Below, piece by piece: positions 9,372-17,585 of a stretch of DNA of 64,000 nt (the stretch's first letter is position 1; each line of letters opens with the position of its first letter). The notes beneath the pieces are model-generated. The model had not been told where the DNA came from, ran no database searches, and saw nothing but the letters and a program-made list of their open reading frames with translations. Source of the DNA: Candidatus Poribacteria bacterium (GTDB lineage Bacteria > Poribacteria > WGA-4E > WGA-3G); contig JAJDUH010000045.1 of assembly GCA_022826805.1 (NCBI GenBank), positions 186,001 through 250,000 of the forward strand, read 5' to 3'. The position numbers and the translations under genes are program-made.

Positions 9372-10421
9372 TCACAAATTTATCGTTTGTTGATCTTGGT
9401 TTTGAAATTCCAGTATCCCATGTCGGTAAACAATTACAAGGTTCCTGCTGATTCGCATATATAACACATCACGGTCAAAGGACTGGATATAACCCCGCAG
9501 GACATACCCCGCGCGAGTGACGACTGTGACTCTTGATCTCCGCTGGAATGCTTCGGCGAAAACCTTATCGCTTTTGTGCTTAATTTCTTCGTGAGAACTT
9601 ATGGGAGGAAGGTTCTGCGAATATACTGTCTGTCTTTTTTTTATTTTCGGTTTGACAGCCTCCATATTTTCAGCAGCGAATGCAAACAAAATATGGAACT
9701 TATCGAGCGTTACCCAACCCCCTGTTTTCTTTTCATTGCCCGATACCTGATGTTCTACAGTTTTGATTGCGGATAGATCGCGGATACCTGAATAGGTCAC
9801 AAACCTGACAGGCTGGTCAAAAGTTTTCTGTAATACAGCATCGGACATGGATTCGCCAGCTAAGACGCTGGCTTTTTCTGACCAATGCTCGGTATCAAAT
9901 CTTCTTGCACGGTTCCGGTATTCGTATAGCAGGTAGCCTTTATTACAAGCGTGCAGAAAGAGATCCTTGGTCAGTGCCACATCCTGCTTGCAGTATTCAG
10001 CGACTTTATCTGTGTGTCCAAGTCTCCACCAGCGTATGGAGTCCAATCCGTCTGCAGTTTTTCCGCTACCGAGCGTATATTGACCGAGTTTATTAAGACC
10101 TACACGGAGGCGTTCCTGCTCCCAAAGTTGGGCGTGCATATCAAAGTTGGGTAGGGATTGAAAGTCAGTTTCTGTATATGCTGAGAGAACCCTGTAATCA
10201 AAATTTAGATGATTGAAACCGACGACAAGGTCAGCAGTGTGGAGAGCTTCTACCAGATTGGCAACAGATGTCTCGTCATAGATTCTATAATTGTTGTCTC
10301 GTGTATCATAGGTAACCGCGAGCGCAAGTCCTAAACGCTCGACATATTTCCAACCGCCAACCTCTTGTGCAGAGTGTTGAGTTTCCACATCAAAGTAGAT
10401 GACGTGAGTATTAGCATTCAT
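9372..10421 (-). CDS. DEDDy 3'-5' exonuclease fused to C-terminal Hfq/Sm-like domain(s)
   Basis: 349 residues. ATG 10421 has AAGGAG upstream. N-terminal RNase-H-fold exonuclease: D11-x-E13 (YFDVET), N70 and D75 (VGFNHLNFD), and Y143xxxD147 (YCKQD), a complete DEDDy set. C-terminal residues ~285-340 match bacterial Hfq: helix with QRRSR rim-like basics, Sm1-like GYVLRGYIQSFD (G305, G310, S314-F315-D316) and Sm2-like VYRHGI, where Hfq has YKHAI. Residues ~192-262 may be a first, divergent Sm-like domain (QPVRFVTYSG, then DKFHILFAF). The domain calls are by eye. I infer an RNA- or ssDNA-directed nuclease with an Sm RNA-binding module, possibly oligomeric. A transposase remnant ends on its start codon (ATGA). 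Confidence 0.8.
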   Translation of the reverse strand: MNANTHVIYFDVETQHSAQEVGGWKYVERLGLALAVTYDTRDNNYRIYDETSVANLVEALHTADLVVGFNHLNFDYRVLSAYTETDFQSLPNFDMHAQLWEQERLRVGLNKLGQYTLGSGKTADGLDSIRWWRLGHTDKVAEYCKQDVALTKDLFLHACNKGYLLYEYRNRARRFDTEHWSEKASVLAGESMSDAVLQKTFDQPVRFVTYSGIRDLSAIKTVEHQVSGNEKKTGGWVTLDKFHILFAFAAENMEAVKPKIKKRQTVYSQNLPPISSHEEIKHKSDKVFAEAFQRRSRVTVVTRAGYVLRGYIQSFDRDVLYMRISRNLVIVYRHGILEFQNQDQQTINL

Positions 10422-10807
10422 GTAGACAGCTTCTCCTTCAAAGTCAGCATCACGACCCACCCATCAAGGTCTACGTAGTGTTTACATTTTTTAGTAGTGA
10501 TAAGTATAGCAGCAAAATAGACGAATCCGAGGTATCGGACGGCGTATTTATCATAGAGCGTCGCGACTCGGCTATACTGTTTCAAACGATGAAAAAAACG
10601 TTCTATACGAAGTTTATACAAAACTTCATCATAAGGACGATCTTCAGTCCGATTTTTGCGAGGACGAATAACAGCTTCAGCACCTCTGGCAGTAATCTCT
10701 GCCCGACAAGCGTCCGAGTCATAGTCAGCATCGACAATAATCAACTCAAAAGCTCGCCGCCTCATTTCAACGATAACAATAATAACATTTATGACGAAAG
10801 GCGGCAA
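10418..10807 (-). pseudogene. IS5-family (DDE) transposase, 5'-truncated remnant
   Basis: 130-codon open frame with the C-terminal part of an IS5-type DDE transposase: the second catalytic D in DADYDSDACR, the IRPRKNR block, and the IERFFHRLKQ block with the catalytic E, followed by RVATLYDK and YLGFVYFAAILI. The first catalytic D region is missing upstream and the segment before IERF looks shortened (LYKLRIERF). The reading frame runs out into a non-homologous tail ending TGA that overlaps the ATG of the exonuclease gene. A dead element remnant. Confidence 0.75.
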
Positions 10808-10896
10808 TGAAGAAATTAGACTAATTTTTTCATTGACCTATCTGTCTAAAACCTATATCTTCATTGAAAACAAACCCGACGCTACCAGAGCATACA

Positions 10897-11000
10897 ATGA
10901 AGCAGTGTCCAAGATGTCAACAGACACATTTCGTCAAAAATGGGAACGTAAACTTATTTTTGGAATTCACTATAATTGGACACTCTGCACCGAGTGCGGT
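10897..11000 (+). pseudogene. IS1-like transposase zinc-ribbon remnant
   Basis: ATG at 10897 starts MKQCPRCQQTHFVKNGN, closely matching the N-terminal CPxC...KNG zinc ribbon of IS1-type and related transposases. Homology fades after about 20 residues and the frame then crosses a dispersed palindrome. No catalytic domain follows, so only a decayed start remains. Confidence 0.5.
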
Positions 11001-11018
11001 CAGGAAACCGCACCTACC
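10994..11018 (-). repeat. Dispersed palindrome GGTAGGTGCGGTT family, copy 1
   Basis: Minus-strand reading GGTAGGTGCGGTTTCC followed by TGACCGCAC: a TGCGGT/ACCGCA stem with a GGTAGG 5' extension. Related copies or partial copies lie at 32726-32750, 44703-44721, 47537-47561 and 47961-47977. Confidence 0.6.
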
Positions 11019-11098
11019 AAGGGAAAAAAGTGTCTATTTATTTTTTCGTTTTACTATAGTTAATACCCTCTAAAAATTGTCCAAAGTTTAGGTTACAT

Positions 11099-11218
11099 AG
11101 GACTTACGCACTCTCTCTTAAAGTCCCCCTGATAAGCGGTATTTAGGGGGTTTAAGGGATAGAAACTGATGCGTTTTGCGTCTAAATGTCGGATATTTCC
11201 GCAATTTGTGTAAATCCT
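11099..11218. mobile_element. MITE-like element with TIRs and target duplication
   Basis: 120-bp non-coding element. Left end AGGACTTACGCA, right end TGTGTAAATCCT, an imperfect terminal inverted repeat. It is flanked on both sides by GTTACATAGG (11092-11101 and 11219-11228), which looks like a target-site duplication partly overlapping the TIR. Internally it holds CCCCCT...AGGGGG. A second member is at 27769-27914. The rest of 10808-11307 contains no intact gene. Confidence 0.65.
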
Positions 11219-11307
11219 GTTACATAGGAAACTGCCAAAATATTTACACACCCGAAAATAACGTCCAAACTTTAGTTAGCATAAGGTATAGTTGATAAAG
11301 ACAAAAG

Positions 11308-12114
11308 ATGATACACGTTGAATACAACCAGAGCGGATATAGATGCAGAATTTTCGGTGTCTGTTTCGTCTTATGTCTTACGCTCTGTTCCCTGCTTGCA
11401 GCCCAAGTTAATATCTTTACTGACGAAACGATGCGGCAGATGCAATTGAAACCGGGTTGGTATAACAGTGTCGCTTTGGATTTAACCTATCGCGCTGGAA
11501 ATACAGACCTGCTGACAGCGCGGACGCGATTTCGTTCTGACTATTTGTCAAAGAACTATCAAAGTTTTATTTTCGGAAGTCTCCAACAGGGCAGGAAAGA
11601 CGACACGTTTTTTATAAACAAAGGCATGGCACACGCTCGAATTATTTGGCGATCAACGGAGCATCTCCTTTTTGAATCCTTCGTCCAAAAACAGTTCAAC
11701 GAATCTATTTTGCTAAATGACCGGAATTTGGTAGGTGGTGGTGTCCGACTCGCCTTACAGCCATCAAGCACCAGATTTAACGTTTATCTCGGTATCGGTG
11801 CGATGTGGGAACACGAGCGTATTAACGATAAATCACTCGGCGAAATTACGACCCGTCTGGTCCGTTCGACTAACTACATCAATTGGACATGGCAATTAGA
11901 TGAACGTATTACAACCAGCGCGACGGGTTATTATCAGTTCCACCTTCGGCATTTTCAAGATTATCGGATTCTATTTGAAGGGAGTATTACGTTCCGACTA
12001 ACGACGCAATTGGCGTTTCCGCTGCGTGTCAACTTTCGCTACGACAATGAACCGCCTACGGGTATCCGAAAACATGATGTAGAAATTTTTAACGGTTTGC
12101 GTTATACTTTTTAA
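11308..12114 (+). CDS. DUF481 outer-membrane beta-barrel protein
   Basis: 268 residues with an N-terminal signal peptide (hydrophobic run about residues 16-31, cleavage near LLAAQ). The rest is alternating beta structure beginning NSVALDLTYRAGNTDLL, typical of DUF481 (YdiY-like) barrels, and ends in the aromatic LRYTF, a usual C-terminal outer-membrane insertion signal. Function of DUF481 proteins is unknown; several are salt- or stress-induced. Its promoter must lie in the MITE/IS-scarred region upstream. No coupled neighbour. Confidence 0.75.
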   Translation: MIHVEYNQSGYRCRIFGVCFVLCLTLCSLLAAQVNIFTDETMRQMQLKPGWYNSVALDLTYRAGNTDLLTARTRFRSDYLSKNYQSFIFGSLQQGRKDDTFFINKGMAHARIIWRSTEHLLFESFVQKQFNESILLNDRNLVGGGVRLALQPSSTRFNVYLGIGAMWEHERINDKSLGEITTRLVRSTNYINWTWQLDERITTSATGYYQFHLRHFQDYRILFEGSITFRLTTQLAFPLRVNFRYDNEPPTGIRKHDVEIFNGLRYTF

Positions 12115-12290
12115 TAGTTTTCAGTTTTCAGTTTTCAGTTATCGGTTAAAGAGGTTTTTCGGTAACAATCTATCCTTGTTTGAAGTACGCCAGACAGAGG
12201 TGAATTTTACATCTTTACTTCTTAACTGACAACCGAAAGTGGAGCGAAGCGGAACGGACTGACGACCGAAAACTATTAAAACTGACAACT
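12115..12290. repeat. TTTTCAG / TCAGTT intergenic repeat cluster
   Basis: Three tandem TTTTCAG units at 12119-12139, then TTATCGGTTAA, with the complementary ACTGACAACC/GACGACCGAAAAC sequences near 12228-12290, so the ends of the gap can pair. Similar TCAGTTATCAGTTGTCAGTT sequence occurs at 62850-62869. No gene seen in this gap. Confidence 0.45.
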
Positions 12291-12309
12291 ACAAAAAAGG
12301 AGGGATACC

Positions 12310-13257
12310 ATGAGGAAGATGGGAATCAAACTCTGTTTAATCGTTTGCCTTGTTGTGCTGTCGAGTATCGGCTGGGGAGACGGGCATTTGCAGGTAATGG
12401 AAGCAGAGAAGCGGCTTGTGCTAACAGGTGAAATTTCTAAAGCACTCGGCGAATACGAATCACATTTAAGGGGCGCGGTTGAATATCTTGTTTGTGGACG
12501 CGATGGCAAGGAATATGAGAGTATCATCGTTGTGCACGCGACAGCGAAAGAGATTTACGATGCAATCGACAAACTCGGCGTTGAAATAGGTGCCCCGCCC
12601 GGCTACGACATGGCAAAAGACGCACCAACGCCCCCAATAGGAACCGCATTCACTATCTCTGTCGAGTGGAAAGACGGCGATAAAATGAAAAAGGTTCGTG
12701 CCGAAGAACTCATTTATAACGTAAAAACGAATAAGCCCCTGCAACAGGTTGATTGGGTCTATTCTGGTTCACGTATCGTGCCGGACCTCGACAGTGAAGA
12801 CGAAGATGCAATGATACCACAGGCGTTTATGAGCAATGACATTGTGGCTTTAAGAGTGTTCGATGCGAGTGCGCTCTTTCAGAACCCGCTTCCTGAATCG
12901 TCAGAAGAGAATATCTATAAGAAGAACGATGCACTGCTTCCAGAACTTGGGACATCTGTCAAACTCACGATTGAGGTCAACCAGAAGATGCAACTGTACG
13001 TGCTCATCAGCGGTAAGGTGCAAGGTGTAGGATTCCGTAATTTTACACAACTCAACGCATCACAACTTGGTGTTACCGGTTACGCTAAGAATTTAGCAAA
13101 CGGTAAAGTTGAGGTCGTGGCGGAAGGTGATAAGGCGCAGTTGGATGCGTTAGTTGACTTACTGAGGAAAGGACCCCGTTACGCGAGGGTTGATTCAATC
13201 GAAATTGATGAACGTGCCTTCACTGGAGAATACAAAAGCTTCGGAATTCGGTATTAA
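12310..13257 (+). CDS. YdjY-like domain fused to C-terminal acylphosphatase
   Basis: 315-residue exported two-domain protein. ATG 12310 has a strong AAGGAGG. Signal peptide ends near SSIGWGD. Residues ~25-215 resemble the YdjY domain (EYLVCGRDGKEYESIIVVHA), of unknown function. Residues ~227-315 form a complete acylphosphatase: SGKVQGVGFR with catalytic R243, GYAKNLANG with catalytic N261, and the C-terminal GEYKSFGIRY. Acylphosphatases hydrolyse carboxyl-phosphate bonds and are normally ~90-residue free cytosolic proteins, so an exported fusion is unusual. The MocA-like gene starts 2 bp after the stop. Confidence 0.8.
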   Translation: MRKMGIKLCLIVCLVVLSSIGWGDGHLQVMEAEKRLVLTGEISKALGEYESHLRGAVEYLVCGRDGKEYESIIVVHATAKEIYDAIDKLGVEIGAPPGYDMAKDAPTPPIGTAFTISVEWKDGDKMKKVRAEELIYNVKTNKPLQQVDWVYSGSRIVPDLDSEDEDAMIPQAFMSNDIVALRVFDASALFQNPLPESSEENIYKKNDALLPELGTSVKLTIEVNQKMQLYVLISGKVQGVGFRNFTQLNASQLGVTGYAKNLANGKVEVVAEGDKAQLDALVDLLRKGPRYARVDSIEIDERAFTGEYKSFGIRY

Positions 13258-13259
13258 AC

Positions 13260-13865
13260 ATGACGCAGTCTTCGTCTCCTTTCATCTCTGGAATTCTTCT
13301 TGCAGCCGGGCTTTCCTCTCGGATGGGGGAACCGAAGCAGTTACTCCCTTTTGGAGAAAGCACCATCGTTGAGACCGTTGTGGACAGCATGCTCGGTGCG
13401 AAGTTCGATGAGGTTATCGTCGTCGTTGGGCATCGCGCATCAGAGATCCGAGAGCAGCTTGGAACACGCCCTGTTAGCACTGTTTTTAACCCTAATTACC
13501 GCGAGGGAATGTTAACTTCAGCACAGACTGGTATTCGGGGACTACAGGAGAGCGATGCGTTTGCCTTGATGTTGGTAGACCAACCTTTTATCACTTCTGC
13601 ACTGATTGATCGGGTTGTTGATGCATACGTTCAGACAGACAAGGGTATCGCTCTCCCCAGTTACAATTACAAACGCGGTCATCCGGTTGTCTTTCATCAA
13701 CGGTATGCTGGCGAAATCCTTGCCTTGGGAACAGACAGTGGGGGCGTGCGGACCCTGTTCAAGAAATATAGCGACGATATTCACTATGTCACTGTGGATA
13801 CAGATCGGGTGTTGCGGGATATTGATTACCGAGAAGATTATGAACGCGCCCTACAGGAAAATTGA
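13260..13865 (+). CDS. MobA/MocA-like nucleotidyltransferase
   Basis: 201 residues. GT-A-fold nucleotidyltransferase of the molybdenum-cofactor cytidylyltransferase (MocA/MobA-like) family: N-terminal GILLAAGLSSRMGEPKQLLPF (split here by position: LAAGLSSRMG binds the NTP, K in EPKQ), metal-binding DQP at about residue 101, GHPV motif around 140, and SGGVR near 162. Such proteins transfer CMP or GMP to molybdopterin. No molybdoenzyme gene is adjacent, so the substrate is uncertain. Starts 2 bp after the acylphosphatase fusion, so probably one transcript. Confidence 0.85.
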   Translation: MTQSSSPFISGILLAAGLSSRMGEPKQLLPFGESTIVETVVDSMLGAKFDEVIVVVGHRASEIREQLGTRPVSTVFNPNYREGMLTSAQTGIRGLQESDAFALMLVDQPFITSALIDRVVDAYVQTDKGIALPSYNYKRGHPVVFHQRYAGEILALGTDSGGVRTLFKKYSDDIHYVTVDTDRVLRDIDYREDYERALQEN

Positions 13866-13902
13866 AAGGTTGTCCCGTAAATACATTAGGGAGGGAAAAA
13901 CT

Positions 13903-14574
13903 ATGAAAGCATCTCACAAAGCCGCGCCAGAAATTCCGGAGTCAGTACCGACTACAGTGACGTTAGAGGAATTTCTCGAGAATGATGTCCCAGGATATGA
14001 ATACATTGACGGGACATTAGTCCTGAAGTCACCGTCAGAAAGGCACCTGCCGATCCCCACGACGATGACGTTAGAAGAATTTTTTGAGAACGATGTCCCG
14101 GGATATGAATACGCGAAGGGCGAATTAATACCGATGTCACCAGCCACGAGAAGACACGGTAAGATTAGCGCAAAAGTTATAGGACATCTGTACTCACATG
14201 TCTACGAAAATGGGTTGGGGGAATTGTATACGGCAGAGACGATATTTCAAGTTGGCGACCGCATGATGAAGCCGGATGTGGCGTTCGTTTCAACCCCCCG
14301 ACTGGATGTTGACGAAGACAAAGCGTTCCCGATACCGCCTGATCTGGCGATTGAAGTGGTGCCGCCATCAGATGTTCACTCGCGTGTTGTCCGCAAGGCG
14401 CTCGACTACCTGGAGGCGGGGACCCGTCTCGTTTGGGTACTTGATCCTGTCGCCAAAGCAGTGACGGTGTATCGTTCTGAGAATGACATCGAGACCCTGA
14501 CACACGAAACCACATTGACAGGTGAGGATGTCGTGCCAGGATTTGCCTGTCCCGTGGGACAACTGTTTGCGTAA
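13903..14574 (+). CDS. Uma2-family (DUF820) endonuclease-like protein with duplicated N-terminus
   Basis: 223 residues. ATG 13903 has GGGAGGG upstream; the longer frame from 13606 only shadows the MocA gene. Uma2 signatures: TLEEFFENDVPGYEY, SPATRRHG, KPDVAFVS (catalytic D), PDLAIEVVPPSD (catalytic E) and RKALDYLEAGTRLVWVLDP. The PD-(D/E)xK active site looks intact. Residues 16-49 and 52-85 are a tandem duplication of the first module (period 36 residues, 108 bp, highly similar in DNA); usual members have one copy. Uma2 genes are abundant in cyanobacteria and related environmental bacteria; their role is not established. Confidence 0.88.
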   Translation: MKASHKAAPEIPESVPTTVTLEEFLENDVPGYEYIDGTLVLKSPSERHLPIPTTMTLEEFFENDVPGYEYAKGELIPMSPATRRHGKISAKVIGHLYSHVYENGLGELYTAETIFQVGDRMMKPDVAFVSTPRLDVDEDKAFPIPPDLAIEVVPPSDVHSRVVRKALDYLEAGTRLVWVLDPVAKAVTVYRSENDIETLTHETTLTGEDVVPGFACPVGQLFA

Positions 14575-14613
14575 CGTGAGCTTGGTATTATAATACGTCC
14601 CAAATTTTGCAAG

Positions 14614-15519
14614 ATGAAAGGAAGGCTACCGATTACATCTGATACAATGTTCACATCCATCGAAAACGTTCAAGCCGTATGTGCCAACCATGCGTATATC
14701 GCAGATAAGGGTTTGGCGACGACCCTCTATCTGGCGCATCACCTCAAAAAGCCTATCTTTCTGGAAGGCGAACCCGGTGTCGGTAAGACAGAAGTCGCTA
14801 AAGTACTTGCGGATTCAACAAACGCCAAACTTATCCGATTGCAGTGTTATGAAGGTTTGGATGCAAACAGTGCGTTGTATGAATGGAACTATACACGGCA
14901 AATTTTGCAGCTCCGCATTGATGAAGCACGAGGACGCGACAAAGAAGACATCGGGACAGACCTGTTCAGTGAGGCGTTTCTGCTGAAACGTCCGCTACTG
15001 GAGGCTATTCAGAGCGACAATGATGTCCCACCTGTTCTACTCATCGACGAGGTGGACCGGAGTGACAGCGAATTTGAGGCGTTTCTGCTTGAGATTCTGT
15101 CGGACTTCCAGATAACGATCCCGGAAATTGGTACAATCCGAGCGAAACATATTCCGCATGTTGTGCTTACCTCAAACCGGACGCGCGAGGTACACGAAGC
15201 CCTCAAACGGCGCTGTCTCTATCAGTGGATCGACTATCCGAGTATTGAGAAAGAACTGGCAATCGTTCAGACGAAGTTGCCAGATATTGACGAACACCTT
15301 GCGGAGCAGTTGTGTCAGATAATGCAGCTTTGGCGACAAGGGGATTACTACAAGAAACCCGGTGTAGCGGAGACACTGGACTGGGCGTTGGCACTCGTCG
15401 CACTCGGCAAGGCACAGTTGGATGCTGATGTCGTTGCTGAAACGCTTGGCTGCGTCTTTAAGTATCAAGACGACATTCAACGGGCACGCACAGTGGATTT
15501 ATCGGAATTGGGCTTATAG
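14614..15519 (+). CDS. MoxR-type AAA+ ATPase
   Basis: Up to 301 residues. AAA+ motifs: Walker A GEPGVGKTE (~residue 52), Walker B LLIDEVDR, sensor 1 VVLTSNRTRE and the C-terminal lid with sensor-2 region. MoxR ATPases usually work with a von Willebrand factor A partner in cofactor or metal insertion; here no VWA gene follows. Instead the ABC permease starts 1 bp after the stop. Start choice is uncertain: ATG 14614 lacks a clear SD; ATG 14647 (MFTSIENVQ) matches family starts but its AAAGGAAGG is too far. A TATAAT at 14589-14594 may be its promoter -10. Confidence 0.85.
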   Translation: MKGRLPITSDTMFTSIENVQAVCANHAYIADKGLATTLYLAHHLKKPIFLEGEPGVGKTEVAKVLADSTNAKLIRLQCYEGLDANSALYEWNYTRQILQLRIDEARGRDKEDIGTDLFSEAFLLKRPLLEAIQSDNDVPPVLLIDEVDRSDSEFEAFLLEILSDFQITIPEIGTIRAKHIPHVVLTSNRTREVHEALKRRCLYQWIDYPSIEKELAIVQTKLPDIDEHLAEQLCQIMQLWRQGDYYKKPGVAETLDWALALVALGKAQLDADVVAETLGCVFKYQDDIQRARTVDLSELGL

Positions 15520-15520
15520 G

Positions 15521-17236
15521 ATGAACGAAAAAAATAGTAATCGACGTGTTGTAATTAAAGTTTCCAGAGGTATCGGCTACCTTCTTTTGGTAGGTGCAGC
15601 CTTCTGCACGATGATACCTATGTTATGGCTGTTGACTTCTTCATTTAAAACGGCAAATGAGATTTTCGCTGTCCCGATTCAGCTGTTTCCAAGTTTTCCG
15701 CAGCGCGTTGAATCATCTCCATATATTGTCGAAAATGCTTATCGGAACATAGAAAAACCGGATGCGGTAGCGGACGAAATGGTGTGGGAGACATTAGTGC
15801 CAGAACTCACACAGACCGTTTGGACCCAAGCGAAAGCACACGCCGCAGCGAACGCGCAACTTTCCAATTATGTTCCGTCCAAGGAATTACAAGCGGAAAT
15901 CGTGGAAGGTTTATGGCAACAACTGGTGACAAGCTTGCCAGATGCAGTGTGGGATGGTACAAGGGAGTCAATTGTCGCTGCGGTGCAGGAAGCGATTATT
16001 CCAGAAGCAGTTGATACAATTTGGGGATCGGTTTATCGCGAAGTCGCGGTGGGGACTCTCCAGATAGAAGATCTCGACTTCAATCGTCCACCGATTGAAT
16101 CTGTGAGGTGGAAAGCAGAGACAGGGACAAGCATTCGTACATCTTCGGATTCTCAAACTGCAGCGAATTTATCTTACGAGTTCCGAGACAGCAAAACCGT
16201 TCGCATGACAGCCAGTATCTCCTCACCGATTCCAGTTGAACGGATTCGGCGCGTCATCTTGCCTATCCGTGGTGATGCCTCGTACCATCACCTTGATTTA
16301 ACGGTTTCTGTGCTACCATCTACTGGCAATACCCGTAGCACGACGTATCAACCGACTCGCTCTTTTATTTTAGAGAGTGAATTGTGGAAAGATGGGGTAT
16401 GGCGACTGCACGGGACGCCCGGTGAACTGGAGGCATCGCACATCACGATGGAGCAGGTGGAAACGAACATTGAAAGTCTGACAACAACAGGAACAGGGAC
16501 TGAAACTCAATTGTTCCTGCAACTGACGATCCATCAGCCGGGTTACCTATCAATTGTGTGGGATAAGTTTACCTCAAACTACCGTAACTTATGGAAGACC
16601 GTCCCCTACAATCAGTATTTTATTAATAGCGTTTTCATCGCCACTGCCTCAACCTTATTGACGCTGTTCTTCTGTTCCCTCGGTGGTTATGCGTTTGCAA
16701 AGTATGATTTTCGCGGTCAGAAAATCCTGTTTGGTATCCTGCTGGCGTCCATGATGGTGCCTTTTCAGGTGCTGCTTGTTCCTTTATTTGGATTGATGTA
16801 TGACATCGGATGGCTCAACAGTTACAAGGCAATTGTCATTCCATTTTCAGTGGGTGCGTTCGGAGTGTTTCTGATGCGCCAATTTATTGTCTCGATTCCG
16901 TCGGAATTGCTGGATGCTGCACGCATTGATGGGTGTTCAGAGTTTGGTATCTATTACCGGGTTGTTCTACCGATCATCAAACCGGCACTCGGTGCGCTAA
17001 CTATTTATTCGTTTCTGGGTTCGTGGAACGGTTATCTCTGGCCTCTTATCATTTTACGGGATGAGGCGAAATACACGCTACCGATCGGGTTAGCGAATCT
17101 TGTCGGCATCTATCGCCAAGATTACGGCATGCTGATGGCAGGGACGCTGCTCTCTCTTATGCCAATTGTTATCCTGTTTTTAGCGATGCAGCGTGAATTT
17201 GTACAAGGGATCACTTTAGGAAGCGTTAAGGAGTAA
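15521..17236 (+). CDS. MalG-type ABC transporter permease with ~280-residue insertion
   Basis: 571 residues. TM1 at 15-38 ends with SSFKTANEIF, the usual MalG/AraQ segment. From residue ~346 the normal permease resumes (NYRNLW, then NQYFINS) with five more membrane segments, the EAA loop (DAARIDGCSEFGIYYRVVLPIIKP) and the final GSVKE. Typical members are ~280 residues. The inserted ~62-343 segment is predicted periplasmic: first helical (VWETLVPELTQTVW and similar repeats), then beta-rich. No binding protein, MalF-like partner or ATPase lies nearby. The frame extends upstream to 15422, but ATG 15521 follows the MoxR stop by 1 bp and fits TM1. Confidence 0.85.
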   Translation: MNEKNSNRRVVIKVSRGIGYLLLVGAAFCTMIPMLWLLTSSFKTANEIFAVPIQLFPSFPQRVESSPYIVENAYRNIEKPDAVADEMVWETLVPELTQTVWTQAKAHAAANAQLSNYVPSKELQAEIVEGLWQQLVTSLPDAVWDGTRESIVAAVQEAIIPEAVDTIWGSVYREVAVGTLQIEDLDFNRPPIESVRWKAETGTSIRTSSDSQTAANLSYEFRDSKTVRMTASISSPIPVERIRRVILPIRGDASYHHLDLTVSVLPSTGNTRSTTYQPTRSFILESELWKDGVWRLHGTPGELEASHITMEQVETNIESLTTTGTGTETQLFLQLTIHQPGYLSIVWDKFTSNYRNLWKTVPYNQYFINSVFIATASTLLTLFFCSLGGYAFAKYDFRGQKILFGILLASMMVPFQVLLVPLFGLMYDIGWLNSYKAIVIPFSVGAFGVFLMRQFIVSIPSELLDAARIDGCSEFGIYYRVVLPIIKPALGALTIYSFLGSWNGYLWPLIILRDEAKYTLPIGLANLVGIYRQDYGMLMAGTLLSLMPIVILFLAMQREFVQGITLGSVKE

Positions 17237-17241
17237 AAAAA

Positions 17242-17553
17242 ATGTCAGATTGGACAACGGTCACGAAAACGTCTGCTATTCGCGAAGGACGCGGAAAAGC
17301 GTTTACGGTCAACGGAAGACGGATTGCTATTTTCAACGAAAATGGTGAATACTGTGCTGTGGATAACACCTGTCCGCATGCGCTGGGGTCTCTGGGTAGG
17401 GGTAGAATTCGGGGGGGCATCGCTGTTTGTCCTGTCCACGGCTACGCTTACGATACAAAAACGGGTGAATGCCAAACGGATCCACGTCTCGCTATCAGGA
17501 CGTATCCAGTGGTTGTCGAGGATGAGCAGATTAAAGTTGAAGTAAAAACGTGA
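17242..17553 (+). CDS. Rieske [2Fe-2S] ferredoxin-like protein
   Basis: 103 residues, NirD/biphenyl-dioxygenase-ferredoxin type Rieske domain. Cluster ligands are CPHALGSL (C, H) and CPVHGYAYD (C, H), with the expected spacing. No signal peptide or extra domain, so a soluble electron carrier. It starts 5 bp after the permease stop, probably on the same transcript as MoxR and the permease, an association with no obvious functional logic. No oxygenase or reductase partner is adjacent. Confidence 0.88.
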   Translation: MSDWTTVTKTSAIREGRGKAFTVNGRRIAIFNENGEYCAVDNTCPHALGSLGRGRIRGGIAVCPVHGYAYDTKTGECQTDPRLAIRTYPVVVEDEQIKVEVKT

Positions 17554-17585
17554 AGAAAAGTTTTCTCCGTGTATTTGTAAGCGTT

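Noticed and set aside
10478..10810. 110-codon plus-strand open frame
   Set aside because: Antisense shadow of the IS5 transposase remnant.
13606..13902. 99-codon N-terminal extension of the Uma2 gene
   Set aside because: Overlaps the MocA-like gene in another frame; ATG 13903 has a strong SD and fits the family start.
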